A program made the position numbers and the translations under genes. From NCBI GenBank assembly GCA_963675135.1, contig OY776125.1:21874565-21938564 (forward strand): a stretch of DNA of 64,000 nucleotides, in the 5' to 3' direction. The stretch comes from Galeopsis tetrahit (taxonomy: Eukaryota > Streptophyta > Magnoliopsida > Lamiales > Lamiaceae). The notes beneath the pieces are model-generated. The model was not told the origin of the DNA, made no database searches, and saw only the letters and a list, made by a program, of their open reading frames with translations. This document shows, one piece after another, positions 13,891-24,807 of this stretch; position 1 is the first letter of the stretch; every line of letters begins with the position of its first letter.

Positions 13891-14381
13891 GGATCTGTGT
13901 ATTTTTTTGTTAAACGGAGAACAAGATCCGCAAATTTTAGGTTATATGAGTAGTATTTATTTTGGAATTTAAGTACATAGGGAAATTGTTTTCAAAAAAA
14001 AAAGTACATAGGAAAATTATGACTTTAAAATTCATTAATTTGAAATTCATGATGAATGGTTAAAATATGTATTTGTTTTAAAATTTTGGTTGGATGGAGT
14101 TTTACTTTACGTTAAATTAATGCTTAATATTGATTGATAGTGTATTACTCCTATTAAAGTGTAAAAAGTGGGTTGTATTTCTATATATTGATGTGTCATG
14201 TGTGTGTCTTTGTATGATATTTCAAACAATTAAAATGTGTTTAATTCATTATTTTATTATTGATATCATATTAAATTTGGATAGAGAAGGTTTGTTCTTA
14301 ATTTCAACTTAAATTAAATTTATTAACTATTGATATGTATGTAAAAAAATGCTTAGGTTTAGTCAAATATAGTAACTTTTG

Positions 14382-14409
<28 letters not shown>
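14382..14409. repeat. TA microsatellite
   Basis: A run of alternating T and A, about 14 units. Confidence 0.95.
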
Positions 14410-14413
<4 letters not shown>

Positions 14414-15360
14414 ATAAATATTACATTAAAAATGTATTAAATTAATAAACATTACATTAAAAATGTGTTTAATTTAAATTTTAAATGTGTCCAATCAACT
14501 TAAACTTAAGTAATTAATCATGCAATTAAAATGTGCTTAATTATTTCTTTTGTTATTGGTATGATATTAAATGTGGATCACAAAAATTTATATTAAATAT
14601 TTCATACATGGATATGAAATATAATTAATTAAGGTAAAATAAGCAAAAAAAATTCATATGTAAGTAAGTTTTTAAAAACTATCTCAATTAGGTATATTTC
14701 ATGTGTGAAATATTTTTCACAAGTGTTGCTCAATGTGAATATACTCTATAAGGTTTGTTCTTAATTTCAACTTGGGACCTCCTACATGTAGTTTGGGTGT
14801 CGTAAGGTGTCGTAATGACTACCGTAGTCAATTAATTTAAGCCATTAAAAATCTAATCTAAAAGCTTAAATTTGATGACCTGTTACCTTTTGTAAATTTT
14901 ACGGTATGTATTGTCGAAATGTGTCATAAATTTGTATTTTCTATTAAATTAAATTAATTAAAATATATTATTGTAAAATTACATTTTTATCCTTATACAA
15001 TAAAATAATTTATTATATTTTTATTAATGTAATTAAAATATGTAATATTAAAATTACAAACTTACTCTTATGTTATTAATAAAATTAATAACAAAAGAAT
15101 TAATCAAATCAATTAATTAATAAAAAACAAATTAAATTATATATAACTTAAAGGAATTAAATTCATTATAACCTAGCATGTGTTTTCAATTGTTTTTTTC
15201 CCGCCATCCGCGTCTCCTACCATGTATATATGTATATGTTTTAAAAATAATTTAAATAAAAGAAGGGTAATATACAATTTAAAAAATGATATAAATAACT
15301 TAAATTTGTATAACAAGTATCAGGTTGTTACAACGTTTACAACGCCACGTGATACGATTC

Positions 15361-15388
15361 GACAAAGTGACTATGTAGTCACTTTGTA
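15361..15388. repeat. Perfect palindrome, 12 bp arms
   Basis: The arms ACAAAGTGACTA and TAGTCACTTTGT are separated by two bases. No element boundary or gene was recognised around it. Confidence 0.85.
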
Positions 15389-16334
15389 AAATATGACTAC
15401 CGTAAGAATTGCCCTTCCAACTTAGGTCAAATATACTAACTATTTTTTGGAAGTCTCGGGTATCCCGTATCCGCTTCAAGGACCGAATAATCTCGGGGAC
15501 CAATCCCACCGTCCAATTGCGAGGGTCCCGTTTAAAGTTAATTAGAGTTTTGCGCTCTATATGAACTGGCCCTATAGAAATTGTTTACACCTAAGAGGGT
15601 CAAATATACTAACTATTAATACGAATATAAATAAATAAAGTATGTTAATCACTTAACTCTACATTATAAATATTGAATATTAATTATCACTAACGGAGCA
15701 AGAAAATTAGGATTGAGAGACCCGATTAACATTACTGTAAAAACGTAATAGATAAAAGTTTCAAATTCACACAAGGCATAAGTGTTACTCAAAGTAATAA
15801 TATTATACGGAGTACTTATTAAATAATTTCATTATATCATTGTCAATAATCTCGTTATATTAATTTTAGTTGAACAAATTGACTTTCATTATGTTTAGAA
15901 GGAACATTTAATTGTTTCAGTTCAAAAGAGAGGAAACAATGTCAAAATTGCTTAAATATGATTATCATAAAACCAAAAAATAAATTAATAATCATTTTTT
16001 AAGACAAATTCTTGTATGCAACTGGGTATATATATACAATTAAATTTTTAATCCACATATTAAAATCAGATCAAATTAAAATTGTAGTTCAATTACATCA
16101 ATTACACACTGTGCAATTGAGTGTGTGTAAGAATTATTTTTTCCCTTCAAAAAATAGCATTCAAGTTTTGATTGAAAAGAGTCACACTTGTGTACGCTTA
16201 ATTACATTTGCAATTGAGTGCAATTAAGCGACAATTTTTACTCGTTTCCAATTTAATTGGTCAAAAATTAATTTCACAATTAAAGAAATATTCAAATCAA
16301 TAAAATCTAATTGCATTTAAGTATTTGCTTCACC

Positions 16335-17173
16335 TAGGGGTGGTTCGGTACGGTATACCGACCATACCGAACTATACCGTTATCATACTGAAATTTTCGA
16401 TATTGAAAAAATTCATATTGTTACCGTACTGAAAATTTATGTATGTAAATTATTAGAAATTAACATACAAGAATTAATTTTCCACCTCTCTACAAGTTCA
16501 GACTTTTAGGTGAGACGAAATTCTTTCATAGTATCAGAGCCTAAAGGCTCACGCCCACACGTCCTGGGTTCGATTCCTCCTGAAAGCAACTCCACCCATT
16601 TAAATTGTCCACTCGATGTGCCTCCTCCCCAAAAGGGTAAGATGTGATAATCCGACCCACGAGTGAGGGGGAGTATTAGGAATTACTAATATACAAGAAT
16701 TAATTATCCACCTCTCCACAAGTTTGGACTTTTAGGAAAGACAAAATTCTTTCATAAATATTCATACCGATAACGTACCATAATTTCGCTATGCTGAATT
16801 TTCGGTATGGTATACCGGCATACCGTACCATATCAGTATACCGATTCATATCAAAAATATTGAACCATCATTTCATATCAAAATACCAGTATACCGATTC
16901 CTACCGAAAATATCGAAGCATGATTTTATACCGAAATTAATTATTTAAACTTTATTTTATTTAAGTTTTAATAATTAAAGTTATTTTGATTGAAAAATAA
17001 TATAAATTATTATTTTATTAAGGTTTCGATATTTTGGTATACTGATATACCGTTTCATACCGAAATACCGTCGTATGATCATATTCCATACCATTATTGT
17101 ACCGACAATTTCAATATTTTTTCGGTACAATAAGTCCGGTATACCGAAATTTCTGTATATTTATCCACCCCTA
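16335..17173. mobile_element. Non-autonomous hAT element
   Basis: The ends TAGGGGTGG and CCACCCCTA are inverted, and the element is flanked by a perfect 8 bp target-site duplication, GCTTCACC, at 16327-16334 and 17174-17181. Both are hallmarks of the hAT superfamily. Subterminal regions carry many copies of a GGTATACCG-like motif, likely transposase-binding repeats. No transposase is encoded. A TRIM retrotransposon is inserted inside; without it the element is about 530 bp. Confidence 0.88.
16451..16754 (+). mobile_element. TRIM retrotransposon (304 bp, two LTRs)
   Basis: Two direct terminal repeats of about 80 bp (16451-16528 and 16674-16754) flank a ~145 bp middle. Just after the left repeat is TAGTATCAGAGCC, close to the TGGTATCAGAGC primer-binding site used with initiator tRNA-Met. 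Just before the right repeat is the purine tract GAGTGAGGGGGAG. A perfect 5 bp duplication, TAAAT, flanks the element at 16446-16450 and 16755-16759. The internal part has no coding capacity. This is a complete terminal-repeat retrotransposon in miniature, inserted in the hAT element. The two LTRs differ at several positions, so insertion is not very recent. Confidence 0.88.
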
Positions 17174-17210
17174 GCTTCACCTATAGAATTTAAGCAAAAA
17201 TTCTCACAAT

Positions 17211-17599
17211 TCCCTCCGTTCCCAATTAGATAGGCTTGTTTTCTATAATCATATGTTTGGTCTAGTATACACCTAAGTGTATGTTATACACCCTGGTCCT
17301 AAATTCGGCACCATTGGGGAATCGAACACTGGACATTGAAATGAAGGTAAGTATGGCATTACCACTGGGCCACGACCTAATTTTTGTAATGTTTCATTCT
17401 TTAGTAGTACATATTTAATTTCTGCCCTCGAGTGCACAGCAGACCAACCCTATAACCATATGCATTAATTACATTAGAAAGTATAACATTCATTAAATAG
17501 GGTTATAATATAAATTTTACTTGTCTAATATGTCTTCCCAATACAATTTCTCAGTCTTTATGAAAAGTCAAACAAGCCTATCTAAATGGGACGGAGGAG
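17211..17599. mobile_element. Stowaway-like MITE, interrupted by a tRNA-like insertion
   Basis: The left arm TCCCTCCGTTCCCAATTAGA and the right arm TCTAAATGGGACGGAGGA are inverted, and a second matching segment (GATAGGCTTGTTT / AAACAAGCCTATC) lies just inside. The interior includes an unrelated tRNA-like segment at about 17262-17385. Its right end abuts the TAA duplication of the PIF/Harbinger element. Confidence 0.65.
17262..17385 (-). mobile_element. tRNA-like SINE of a second family (probable)
   Basis: On the minus strand TGGCCCAGTGGTAATGCC resembles a Pol III A-box region, and GTGTTCGATTCCCC about 35 bp further on resembles a B-box. The sequence differs from the other SINE family in this window. 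No A-tail or target-site duplication is clear, so the ends are approximate. Confidence 0.45.
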
Positions 17600-18163
17600 T
17601 ATAAGTGCATCTCCAATGGGAGGAAGGAATCCCATGTGGAGTGCTTCCCCTACCCAATAAATGAGGAAGGAGTGATTGTGAGTTGTATGATGTGGCATAG
17701 GAATGTAAAAATAGAAAGGCATGTTGCTTCCTGGGAAGGAGAAAAATATGAGGATGGAAGTAAGAGTAAAAGTTTTGGGTGTGAGTTTCAAACAGAAGAA
17801 AAATACAAAGAAGAGCGGAGAGTGAACTGAAATGTGCGCGTGGAGGAGGGATTCAATCACTGCCATCATGACAGTTGTGGGTCCCCCAAAATACCCGTTG
17901 CCAAATTTCTCCATTTATCTTTTTTTTTTCTTTATTGTTACTGATTTAAAATTTTGCCATTTTAATTAATTTACTTTTTTTCCTCTTTTTAATAACAATG
18001 TATTAAGTAAATTTTGTAACAAAAAAAATGTCAGATTTGTTGTATCAAAAGAACATTTTTAACGGTAAAAAAAACAAGCATTCATTTTTAACTCTTTTAT
18101 AAATAGAAGTTGTAATTTTAATTATTTCTATCTTCATCAATATTTCTCAATTCATCTCTCAAA

Positions 18164-19324
18164 ATGGATCACAATGCTTGGATAATTTTTTATAATTCTA
18201 GTAGTTTTGGAGGAAATGCATCTTTTCAAAACTCCAATATTCGTCCTGAAAATTCCGACAATCGTCCTCAAGGTTCTAATATTCGTCAAAATTCCCCAAA
18301 TTATCCAAATTCTCCAAATTTTCCCTTTAACTTAAATTTTTCAATGAGTTCTTCTGGGGCTCCATTTTATCACTATCATCCCATGCCTCCCCTTCCTCCA
18401 TACGTAATATCCCCTTCAAACTCATCGAGAAGGACTAGCACCGACGGAGAAGGCGGAACTCCATCTTCTGTGAGATCATTTCAATTCCAAGCACATTTTT
18501 CTCCTCTGAAAGTGGGTGACATTAATATCGACGGTGTGTCAAAATCTGATGAGAAGTTGTCGACAACATACACTGATGAAGAGAATGAATTGCTAACAGA
18601 GTGTTGGATCAATATTAACACATATTCAGTGATTGGAAATGATCAGAAGTTAGAACAAATGTGGCAAAGGATTGCTATTGAGTACAACAAAAGTCGTCCC
18701 GCAAATAAACCTGAGAGGTCGGCAACAGTGTTGAAAACAAAATTTTATGCCATTCAGAAGTAAGTAAAATGGTTTTCTGCAATCTACAATCAACTGTTGG
18801 ACGTGTGGCCGAGCGGGAGTAGTGATGCAGATATCTACAAAAAGGCACAAAAAGTTTTCAAGAATGAGCACCTTAAGCACAGTTTTAAACTTCGTGGTTG
18901 TTGGCTACAGTTGAAGAGATGTCCCAAGTTCGAAGAGTGTGATAAAGATATCCGTCCATCAAAGAAGATGAAGACCAATGAGTTCGGCGGATACTCCTCT
19001 TCCAATGTAGGTACAAGTGAAAATGAGGATGTTAGTGCTCAGCGTACTCGTCCAATTGGGCAGAAGGAAGCAAAGAAAAAAGTTAGGGGAAAAGTTAAGG
19101 AAAAAGCTAACCCAGAAACGGCCGAAGAATGGAATAAGATGATGTGTGAAGTAGAAGACACAACAATGAATAAAGTTACTAAAAACACGGAGGCATTGGA
19201 ACGAATAACGCAAAAGGGTGAGTGGAAAATTCTCATGGCAAATACCACAAATATGACACCCGATCAACTTCAATTACACAACGTATATTGTGACAAAATT
19301 AGGAAGAAGTGGACCACTGAGTAA
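18164..19324 (+). pseudogene. PIF/Harbinger ORF1 (SANT/trihelix-like), nonsense-interrupted
   Basis: ORF1 of PIF/Harbinger elements encodes a Myb/SANT-like DNA-binding partner needed with the transposase. Here a Ser/Asn/Pro-rich N-terminus is followed by a trihelix-like region (about residues 135-200) with YTDEENELLTECWININT and LKTKFYAIQK. A TAA stop at 18761-18763 interrupts it. The same frame then continues directly with VKWFSAIYNQLLDVWPSG and a C-terminal part rich in Lys and Glu, as in the family, ending at 19324. A GTAAGT overlaps the stop and could act as a donor, but homologues read through here, so I favour a nonsense mutation over an intron. Confidence 0.85.
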
Positions 19325-20042
19325 TTGTCTAGGTTTATTTTTACTTATGTATTGTTTGTATTGGTTATCTTGTAGTTTATTTGATTTTTTTTTTACTTAT
19401 GTTATTTGTTTAAGTATATGTTATGTAATTTTCTCATTAAACACTGGAATGGTTATCAACTATTTAATTTAGACACTGGAATGGTTATCAGCTATAGGTA
19501 GATGCATACGGATAAATAATCTCTCTAAATAATATCAAATAACATACTGCAATGATTATCAACTATTCTAATTACACACTGGAATGAATATCTCTAAATA
19601 ATTTTAATCTATAAACAATATTAATGACCCTGAAATTTAATTGACATGCATATTTTCAAAATTCACTAAATAATTACACACTGAAACTTAATTGGCCTGC
19701 ATATTTCTAAAATTCATATCAACTACTCGTATTTAATTTAAAAGTCCATATCACTAAATAATTACACACTGGAATATTTAATTACACTGGAATTTAAAAT
19801 TCATATCACTAAATAGTTGCACATTGGAATTTAATTGACATGCATCATTCATATCTTAAAAAAAAAAAAATTGTTGCAAAACTAGCCGTTGTAAAAATAG
19901 TCGTTGCAAAACTAGTCGTGTAAAACTAGCCGTTGCAAAACTAGCCGTTGAAAATATCATTATATATTTTAGAAGTTGACTTCTCATTTTCTTCACTACA
20001 TTAGTTTCATAATCCTCATAAATATTTTCAATCATACTAATC

Positions 20043-21160
20043 ATGACTTCATCTTATAATTACTCAGATACAAGCGAAAGTGAAGATGGTGAGTTGAATG
20101 AGCTGATTAATCAAAACTCGGTGAAACAATTGGTGCGCGAGGTACAAGAGCGCAGACGAGTTCTTAATGAGATGATGAATACTTCTCCTAGCACTCTTAA
20201 GAGGAGAAAGTACACCAATCGTGGCCGTGAGGGTGCATACACTCGTCTTGTGAATGATTACTTCGCTGAAAATTCAACATATGGAAGTAATATCTTTCGA
20301 AGACGTTTTCGAATGGGTAAAGATATATTTCTTCGTATTGTTGGAGCTTTGGAATCTCATGATCCATATTTTCAGTGGAGGGTTGATGCAGTGGGAAAAA
20401 AAGGTTTCTCACCACTACAAAAGTGTGCAGTAGCAATTCGTCAATTGGCATATGGAGGTCCAGCCGACCATTATGATGAATACCTACGAGTTGCTGAATC
20501 AACGGTCATTGATTGCTTGTTTAAATTTTATCGATGCGTGATTGACGTGTTTGGCCCACACTACCTGAGGATGCCTACTGTCACTGACGTCCAACGTTTG
20601 TATCAAATGCATGAGCAGAGACACGGCTTCCCCGATATGTTGGGGAGTCTTGATTGTATGCATTGGGAATGGAAAAATTCTCAGGTTGCTTGGAAAGGTC
20701 AATACACTCGAGGTGATCATGGAGTCCCAACAATTATGCTTGAAGCGGTTGCGTCACAAGACTTGTGGATATGGCACGCTTACTTTGGTGTCGCAGGGTC
20801 AAATAATGATATCAATGTGCTTAACCAACCCCCTTTGTTCAACGAGGTTGTGCTAGGGTGTGCCCCGAATATGGATTTTGTTGTAAACGGTCGGCAATAT
20901 ACACAAGGATATTACCTAACTGATGAGATATATCCGGAATGGCCAACTTTTGTTAAGAGCTTTTAATGTCCTCACGATCCTAAGAAAAAAAAGTTTAAGG
21001 AAATGCAAGAAGCTGCTAGGAAGGATGTTGAACGGGCATTTGGGGTGCTTCAAGCTCGTTGGGCAATGATCAGGGGTCCGGGCCGTTTTTGGTACAAGAG
21101 TAATTTGAAAGAAATCATGAATCATGATTGCTTGTATTATTTTACATAAATAGTCGAGCA
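20043..21160 (+). pseudogene. PIF/Harbinger DDE transposase, truncated by nonsense and frameshift
   Basis: The open part (20043-20966, 307 codons) has the Harbinger transposase domain with the first catalytic Asp in GSLDCMHWEWKN and the second in GSNNDINVLNQPPLF. A TAA stop at 20964-20966 follows VKSF. The same frame continues with the conserved CPHDPKKKKFKEMQEAARKD and then VERAFGVLQARW, which holds the third catalytic acidic residue. Translation therefore stops before the DDE triad is complete. Small indels around 21123-21160 also shift the final segment. This copy cannot make an active transposase. Confidence 0.9.
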
Positions 21161-21545
21161 TGAAGGAGACACAACAATATATTGGTCGGATGAAACCAAC
21201 ACAAACAACATCAACAACGTCAACAATTCATCTATAATTAAAGGATCTACCAAAGCATTCAACCACTACCTCAATGCAAGATCTGAACTTCGTGATAAAC
21301 GTAAACATCAACAACTCCAAATGGACCTAATTGAGCACATATGGGCACGATACGAAGAAAATAATAAAAAAAATTGTTATTTTAATTTATGTTCCAAGTT
21401 CTTGTATTATTTTATTTTGTACTCCTTATTATATTTTCAATTAAAAAAAAGTTCTTGCATAATTTAAATATTATATTTAATATTTAATTAAAGATGTAAA
21501 ACTATAAATCAAATAAATAATAAATAAAGATGATGAAAATAAATA

Positions 21546-21838
21546 CTCCCCCCGTCCAATTTCATTATTCCCACTTTTCTTTTTTGGTTGTCCAATTTTA
21601 TTATGTTCATTCCTTTTTTGGAAATAATACTATTCACACTACTTTATCTCCACCCTCCAATCATCAATTATTTACTCAAATTGCCACTAACTTTATTCAT
21701 AAACAATCTCTTTACCTATAAATGAACCCCATAACCTCCCATCATACCCCCAACTTATCTACTTTATCCATAAACTAATCAATATTCATTAAAACTCGTG
21801 CCCGGAAAAGTGGGCATAATAAAATTGGACGGAGGTAG
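21546..21838. mobile_element. Stowaway-type MITE nested in the PIF element
   Basis: The ends CTCCCCCCGTCCAATTTCAT and AATAAAATTGGACGGAGGTAG are inverted and flanked by TA. It is the same family as 3602-3893, in opposite orientation. It lies in the 3' non-coding part of the PIF/Harbinger element. Confidence 0.8.
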
Positions 21839-22006
21839 TATAATTTAATGGTGGGACCATGAATAGTTATTTTTGGGGAAGGAAGCCTTGGGGAGAAAGG
21901 AGTATTTTAAAGGAAGGGGTATGAAACTTTTAAAGTGGCATACATGTGGCATATAGGTGTCAAATCCAAACCTCCAAATTCATTCCTAGCATTGGAGATG
22001 CTCTAA

Positions 22007-24640
22007 TACATAATTCAAATTTTGGTGGGGCTCCCAGTGACCTTATGGGCCCAACGTCCCTCCGTCATTGTTAATTATATATCAAAAATATATATGTATT
22101 AATTAATTAATAGTAAAAGCTGTCTAAGTTGTGCGGTATTAGATAACTAGTATAAATAAATTAATTTATTAAATAACACAAAATTCTTTTATAATTGATA
22201 TCAGATAATTAAACAAACATTCTGGAATCAGGCCCAAAATTTCATGTGGATAGTAAAGTTTAGCTTTTTTTTTTTTTTTTTTAAGAAAAGAAAAGGTAGG
22301 GTGGGCTGAGGGGAGGCTCCGCCCTTGAATATTGGACAAAAAATATGGAAGTCAAACTGCCCCTCACCTGATAAAAAAAAGAAAATATAAATATTGATGG
22401 AAGGTGAACACGTGGTTTTGGACTGGACGGTACTATAATGTTTTTGAGGGAGGGGGGCCTGGGCTGTGCAAAATTGTGTGTACAACTGTACATAATAATT
22501 TCGCGGCTGATTCATTTCCGCCCAGATCTACTTTGCAATTTTTAATATTACTCCCCCTTTATTTGGTCAAACATTTTTTTATTATGTCTTAATTCAATAT
22601 TTTTTTTAATTATTATTATACGTACAATTCTTCTTAAAATAAAATTATTTCTAAGTGTGCTTCAGATCGCAATTTAAATATCATGTCTAATACTTTTTTT
22701 TGGTGGACCTGAAGTCTGAGTTATTACTAAAATAAAATATATAACCATGATTACAAACAATTTTTTTTGTGTTTGTGAATTTTGTAACCTTTAATGAACA
22801 AAGTAAAAAAAAAAGTTACTAATTGAATTGACAGTAAAAATAATTTTATTTTGTATAAATATGTGAATATTGTGAGAGTAGAATTAATTTATGATTTTTT
22901 TTATGGGTAAATAATTATGAGACTAACATGCAAACAATTGTGGAACTGAGAATACAAATGAAGCTATTACTACTACTTTGATTTCCCACGGGATATTCTC
23001 TTTGAAATTGAAGAACTTGCTTGGAACCGACTATGCAGGAAAAATTACAATACAGTTGTGGAACGGAACTGAAATTTTCCATTGCCTTATGTGGACGGAA
23101 AAACTGCAGTTGAATAGTACTTGGTTTAATCTTTTGCTTTATTTAAAAAAAAATCACTATACTGATATACATATAATAATTATTTTTATTTAGGCCCTTA
23201 ATTTATAAGGGTTAATCCCCCTTAAATTTTTGCTATGCATATTATTACAATGAATTCCGCCCCTTATGAAATAAAATTCTAAATCCCTCCCTAAATACAC
23301 GTACGTAAATGTATAATGGTATTAGATACGATTGATTTTAAAATAAAACACTTATTATCCATCCGAGATAATTTGAGGTTCTTGAACATAAAATTAAAAA
23401 TACCCGTCAGCCGACAAAATGCACGATTGTGCATGTGAAGACCAATGTATCAATAGTTCGATGAAGCCATGCACAGTGTAATACTTTTACTTAATTAAGA
23501 GTATATATATATTTCTATATTAAGTGTGTAATAAGCTCTTTAATTATTTTCAAATCCATAATTTATTTCTTATCATCATAGCAAAATTAAAAGCAGCATC
23601 GGCGAAACTTTGTACGTTGAACAAATTAGCTTCGTTTCTTGGTCAAATATACTTAGAAGTTGACAATTAATCACAAGAAATTAATGTGATCCTCCAAACG
23701 TTAAAAATATAATTACAATTTATTATTTTTCATGTTTTATTATATGTTTAACTAGTGTAAGACCGGCATAAAAACGCGGGATTGAAATAAATTTATAATA
23801 CCGAATATATTTTAAGTTTAGTTTTCTAATTAAAAAATAATTTTTAAAACATTAATAAATTTATTATTCTATTAATAGCTAAAATTTATCTTTGAATCTT
23901 TATCAAATGTTGCTTCTACTATTACTTTTTAAAAATTTACATGTCAATATCTTTCATATAGCAACATTAGTGAATCCGAACACAATGATGAATATTACCC
24001 ACGAGGCCAAAATAAATAGTTTTTCGTGTCATTTAATTATTAATACTTTTCTACATAATGTGTAAATGAGAGTATGATGCAATAAAATGCCCGTAAAACA
24101 CCCAAAAACAATGACAGACCTCACGAATTACACCAATTTCGTGAGATAGAGCTCCACAATTAATTATTATCTAAATCATTAGCATGAAAATAAGTTAAAT
24201 AAATTATAACTAATTTAAATTAGGGATATGTCAATCTCAAGACATTCCTCGTGTCAAATACGACAATGATCACGAAGCATTATTTGGAGTTGGAAACTTG
24301 GAATGGATAATAGTGGAATCCCACCTTCCTAGCTAACTCGAAATTAAATATTTTCCATGTGATAAATTCTGCATTATGATAGTATTGTATATTTATGTCC
24401 TTTTGAAAATTGTTCATTTTAAAAAATAATATGAGTCCACAATTTTATATATTCTCTCTATTTTTGTATATATTTTTGTTAAATATTGAAATTTTGAGAA
24501 GAAATTGACGTGAATAGTAAAAATATATAAAATCGTCACTTTTTTCTTGTTTTTTTACTTTGGTTGTCTTTTTTTGTTTTCTTTTTTTCGGAAAAAACAT
24601 GGCTTAGTTAGTCTGATTTTCCAGGCAAATAGTAGTAAGA
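22007..24640. other. Intergenic region upstream of allene oxide synthase
   Basis: I see no supported gene in this AT-rich DNA. It includes a candidate Helitron 3' terminus on the minus strand near 23752 and a T-rich run at about 22266-22282. Confidence 0.6.
23752..23790 (-). mobile_element. Candidate Helitron 3' terminus
   Basis: On the minus strand a GC-rich, imperfectly self-complementary stretch (CCCGCGTTTTTATGCCGG) is followed by TCTTACACTAG and then T, the pattern of a Helitron 3' end. The 5' end to the right is not identified. Confidence 0.4.
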
Positions 24641-24644
24641 ATAT

Positions 24645-24665
24645 TTGACCATGAATATACACGTG
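24645..24665 (+). promoter_or_regulatory. W-box and G-box upstream of allene oxide synthase
   Basis: TTGACC (24645-24650, W-box core bound by WRKY factors) and CACGTG (24660-24665, G-box bound by MYC-type bHLH factors) lie about 60 bp before the TATA box. MYC2 regulation of jasmonate genes through G-boxes is known in Arabidopsis. That it acts here is inference. Confidence 0.6.
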
Positions 24666-24723
24666 ATTATTGTTTGCTAATAGTCATCGCTACAGTATTC
24701 TCCCAGGTCGACGCCACTGTGTC

Positions 24724-24731
24724 TATATAAT
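24724..24731 (+). promoter_or_regulatory. TATA box of allene oxide synthase
   Basis: TATATAAT lies about 80 bp before the ATG at 24808, which leaves a short 5' leader. It also shows that reading the protein from further upstream is wrong. Confidence 0.8.
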
Positions 24732-24807
24732 ACCCCCCACATCCCACCATTCTCAATCATCACTCACCAATATTAAAACATTTCTCATTATCATACTCAC
24801 CTCACCA

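Larger units (their letters stand above)
12600..16326. other. Intergenic AT-rich region
   Basis: This lies upstream of SEC3, whose start codon is at 12446. I see no credible protein gene. It contains SINE copy B, a 34 bp perfect tandem repeat, a TA microsatellite and a 26 bp palindrome, each listed separately. The piece at about 12900-13260 ends in AATAAAAGCTTATTTTT and could be the 3' end of an old retroposon, but I cannot prove it. Confidence 0.6.
17605..22003 (+). mobile_element. PIF/Harbinger DNA transposon, nearly complete but decayed
   Basis: The termini GTGCATCTCCAATG and CATTGGAGATGCTC are inverted, and TAA is duplicated at 17602-17604 and 22004-22006, the usual PIF/Harbinger target. 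The 4.4 kb between them holds the two expected genes in the same orientation: a SANT/trihelix-like ORF1 and a DDE transposase. Both are broken. A short repeat array built on GTTGCAAAACTAGCC at about 19871-19950 lies upstream of the transposase gene. A Stowaway-type MITE is nested near the right end at 21546-21838. Confidence 0.92.

Noticed and set aside
18797..19324. A separate second gene in the PIF element
   Set aside because: It is in the same frame as 18164-18763 and continues the ORF1 protein. The apparent start is a TTG just after the nonsense codon.
24670..24807. Upstream extension of the allene oxide synthase frame (46 extra codons)
   Set aside because: It lies before and across the TATA box at 24724, and the plastid transit peptide and good start context begin at 24808.
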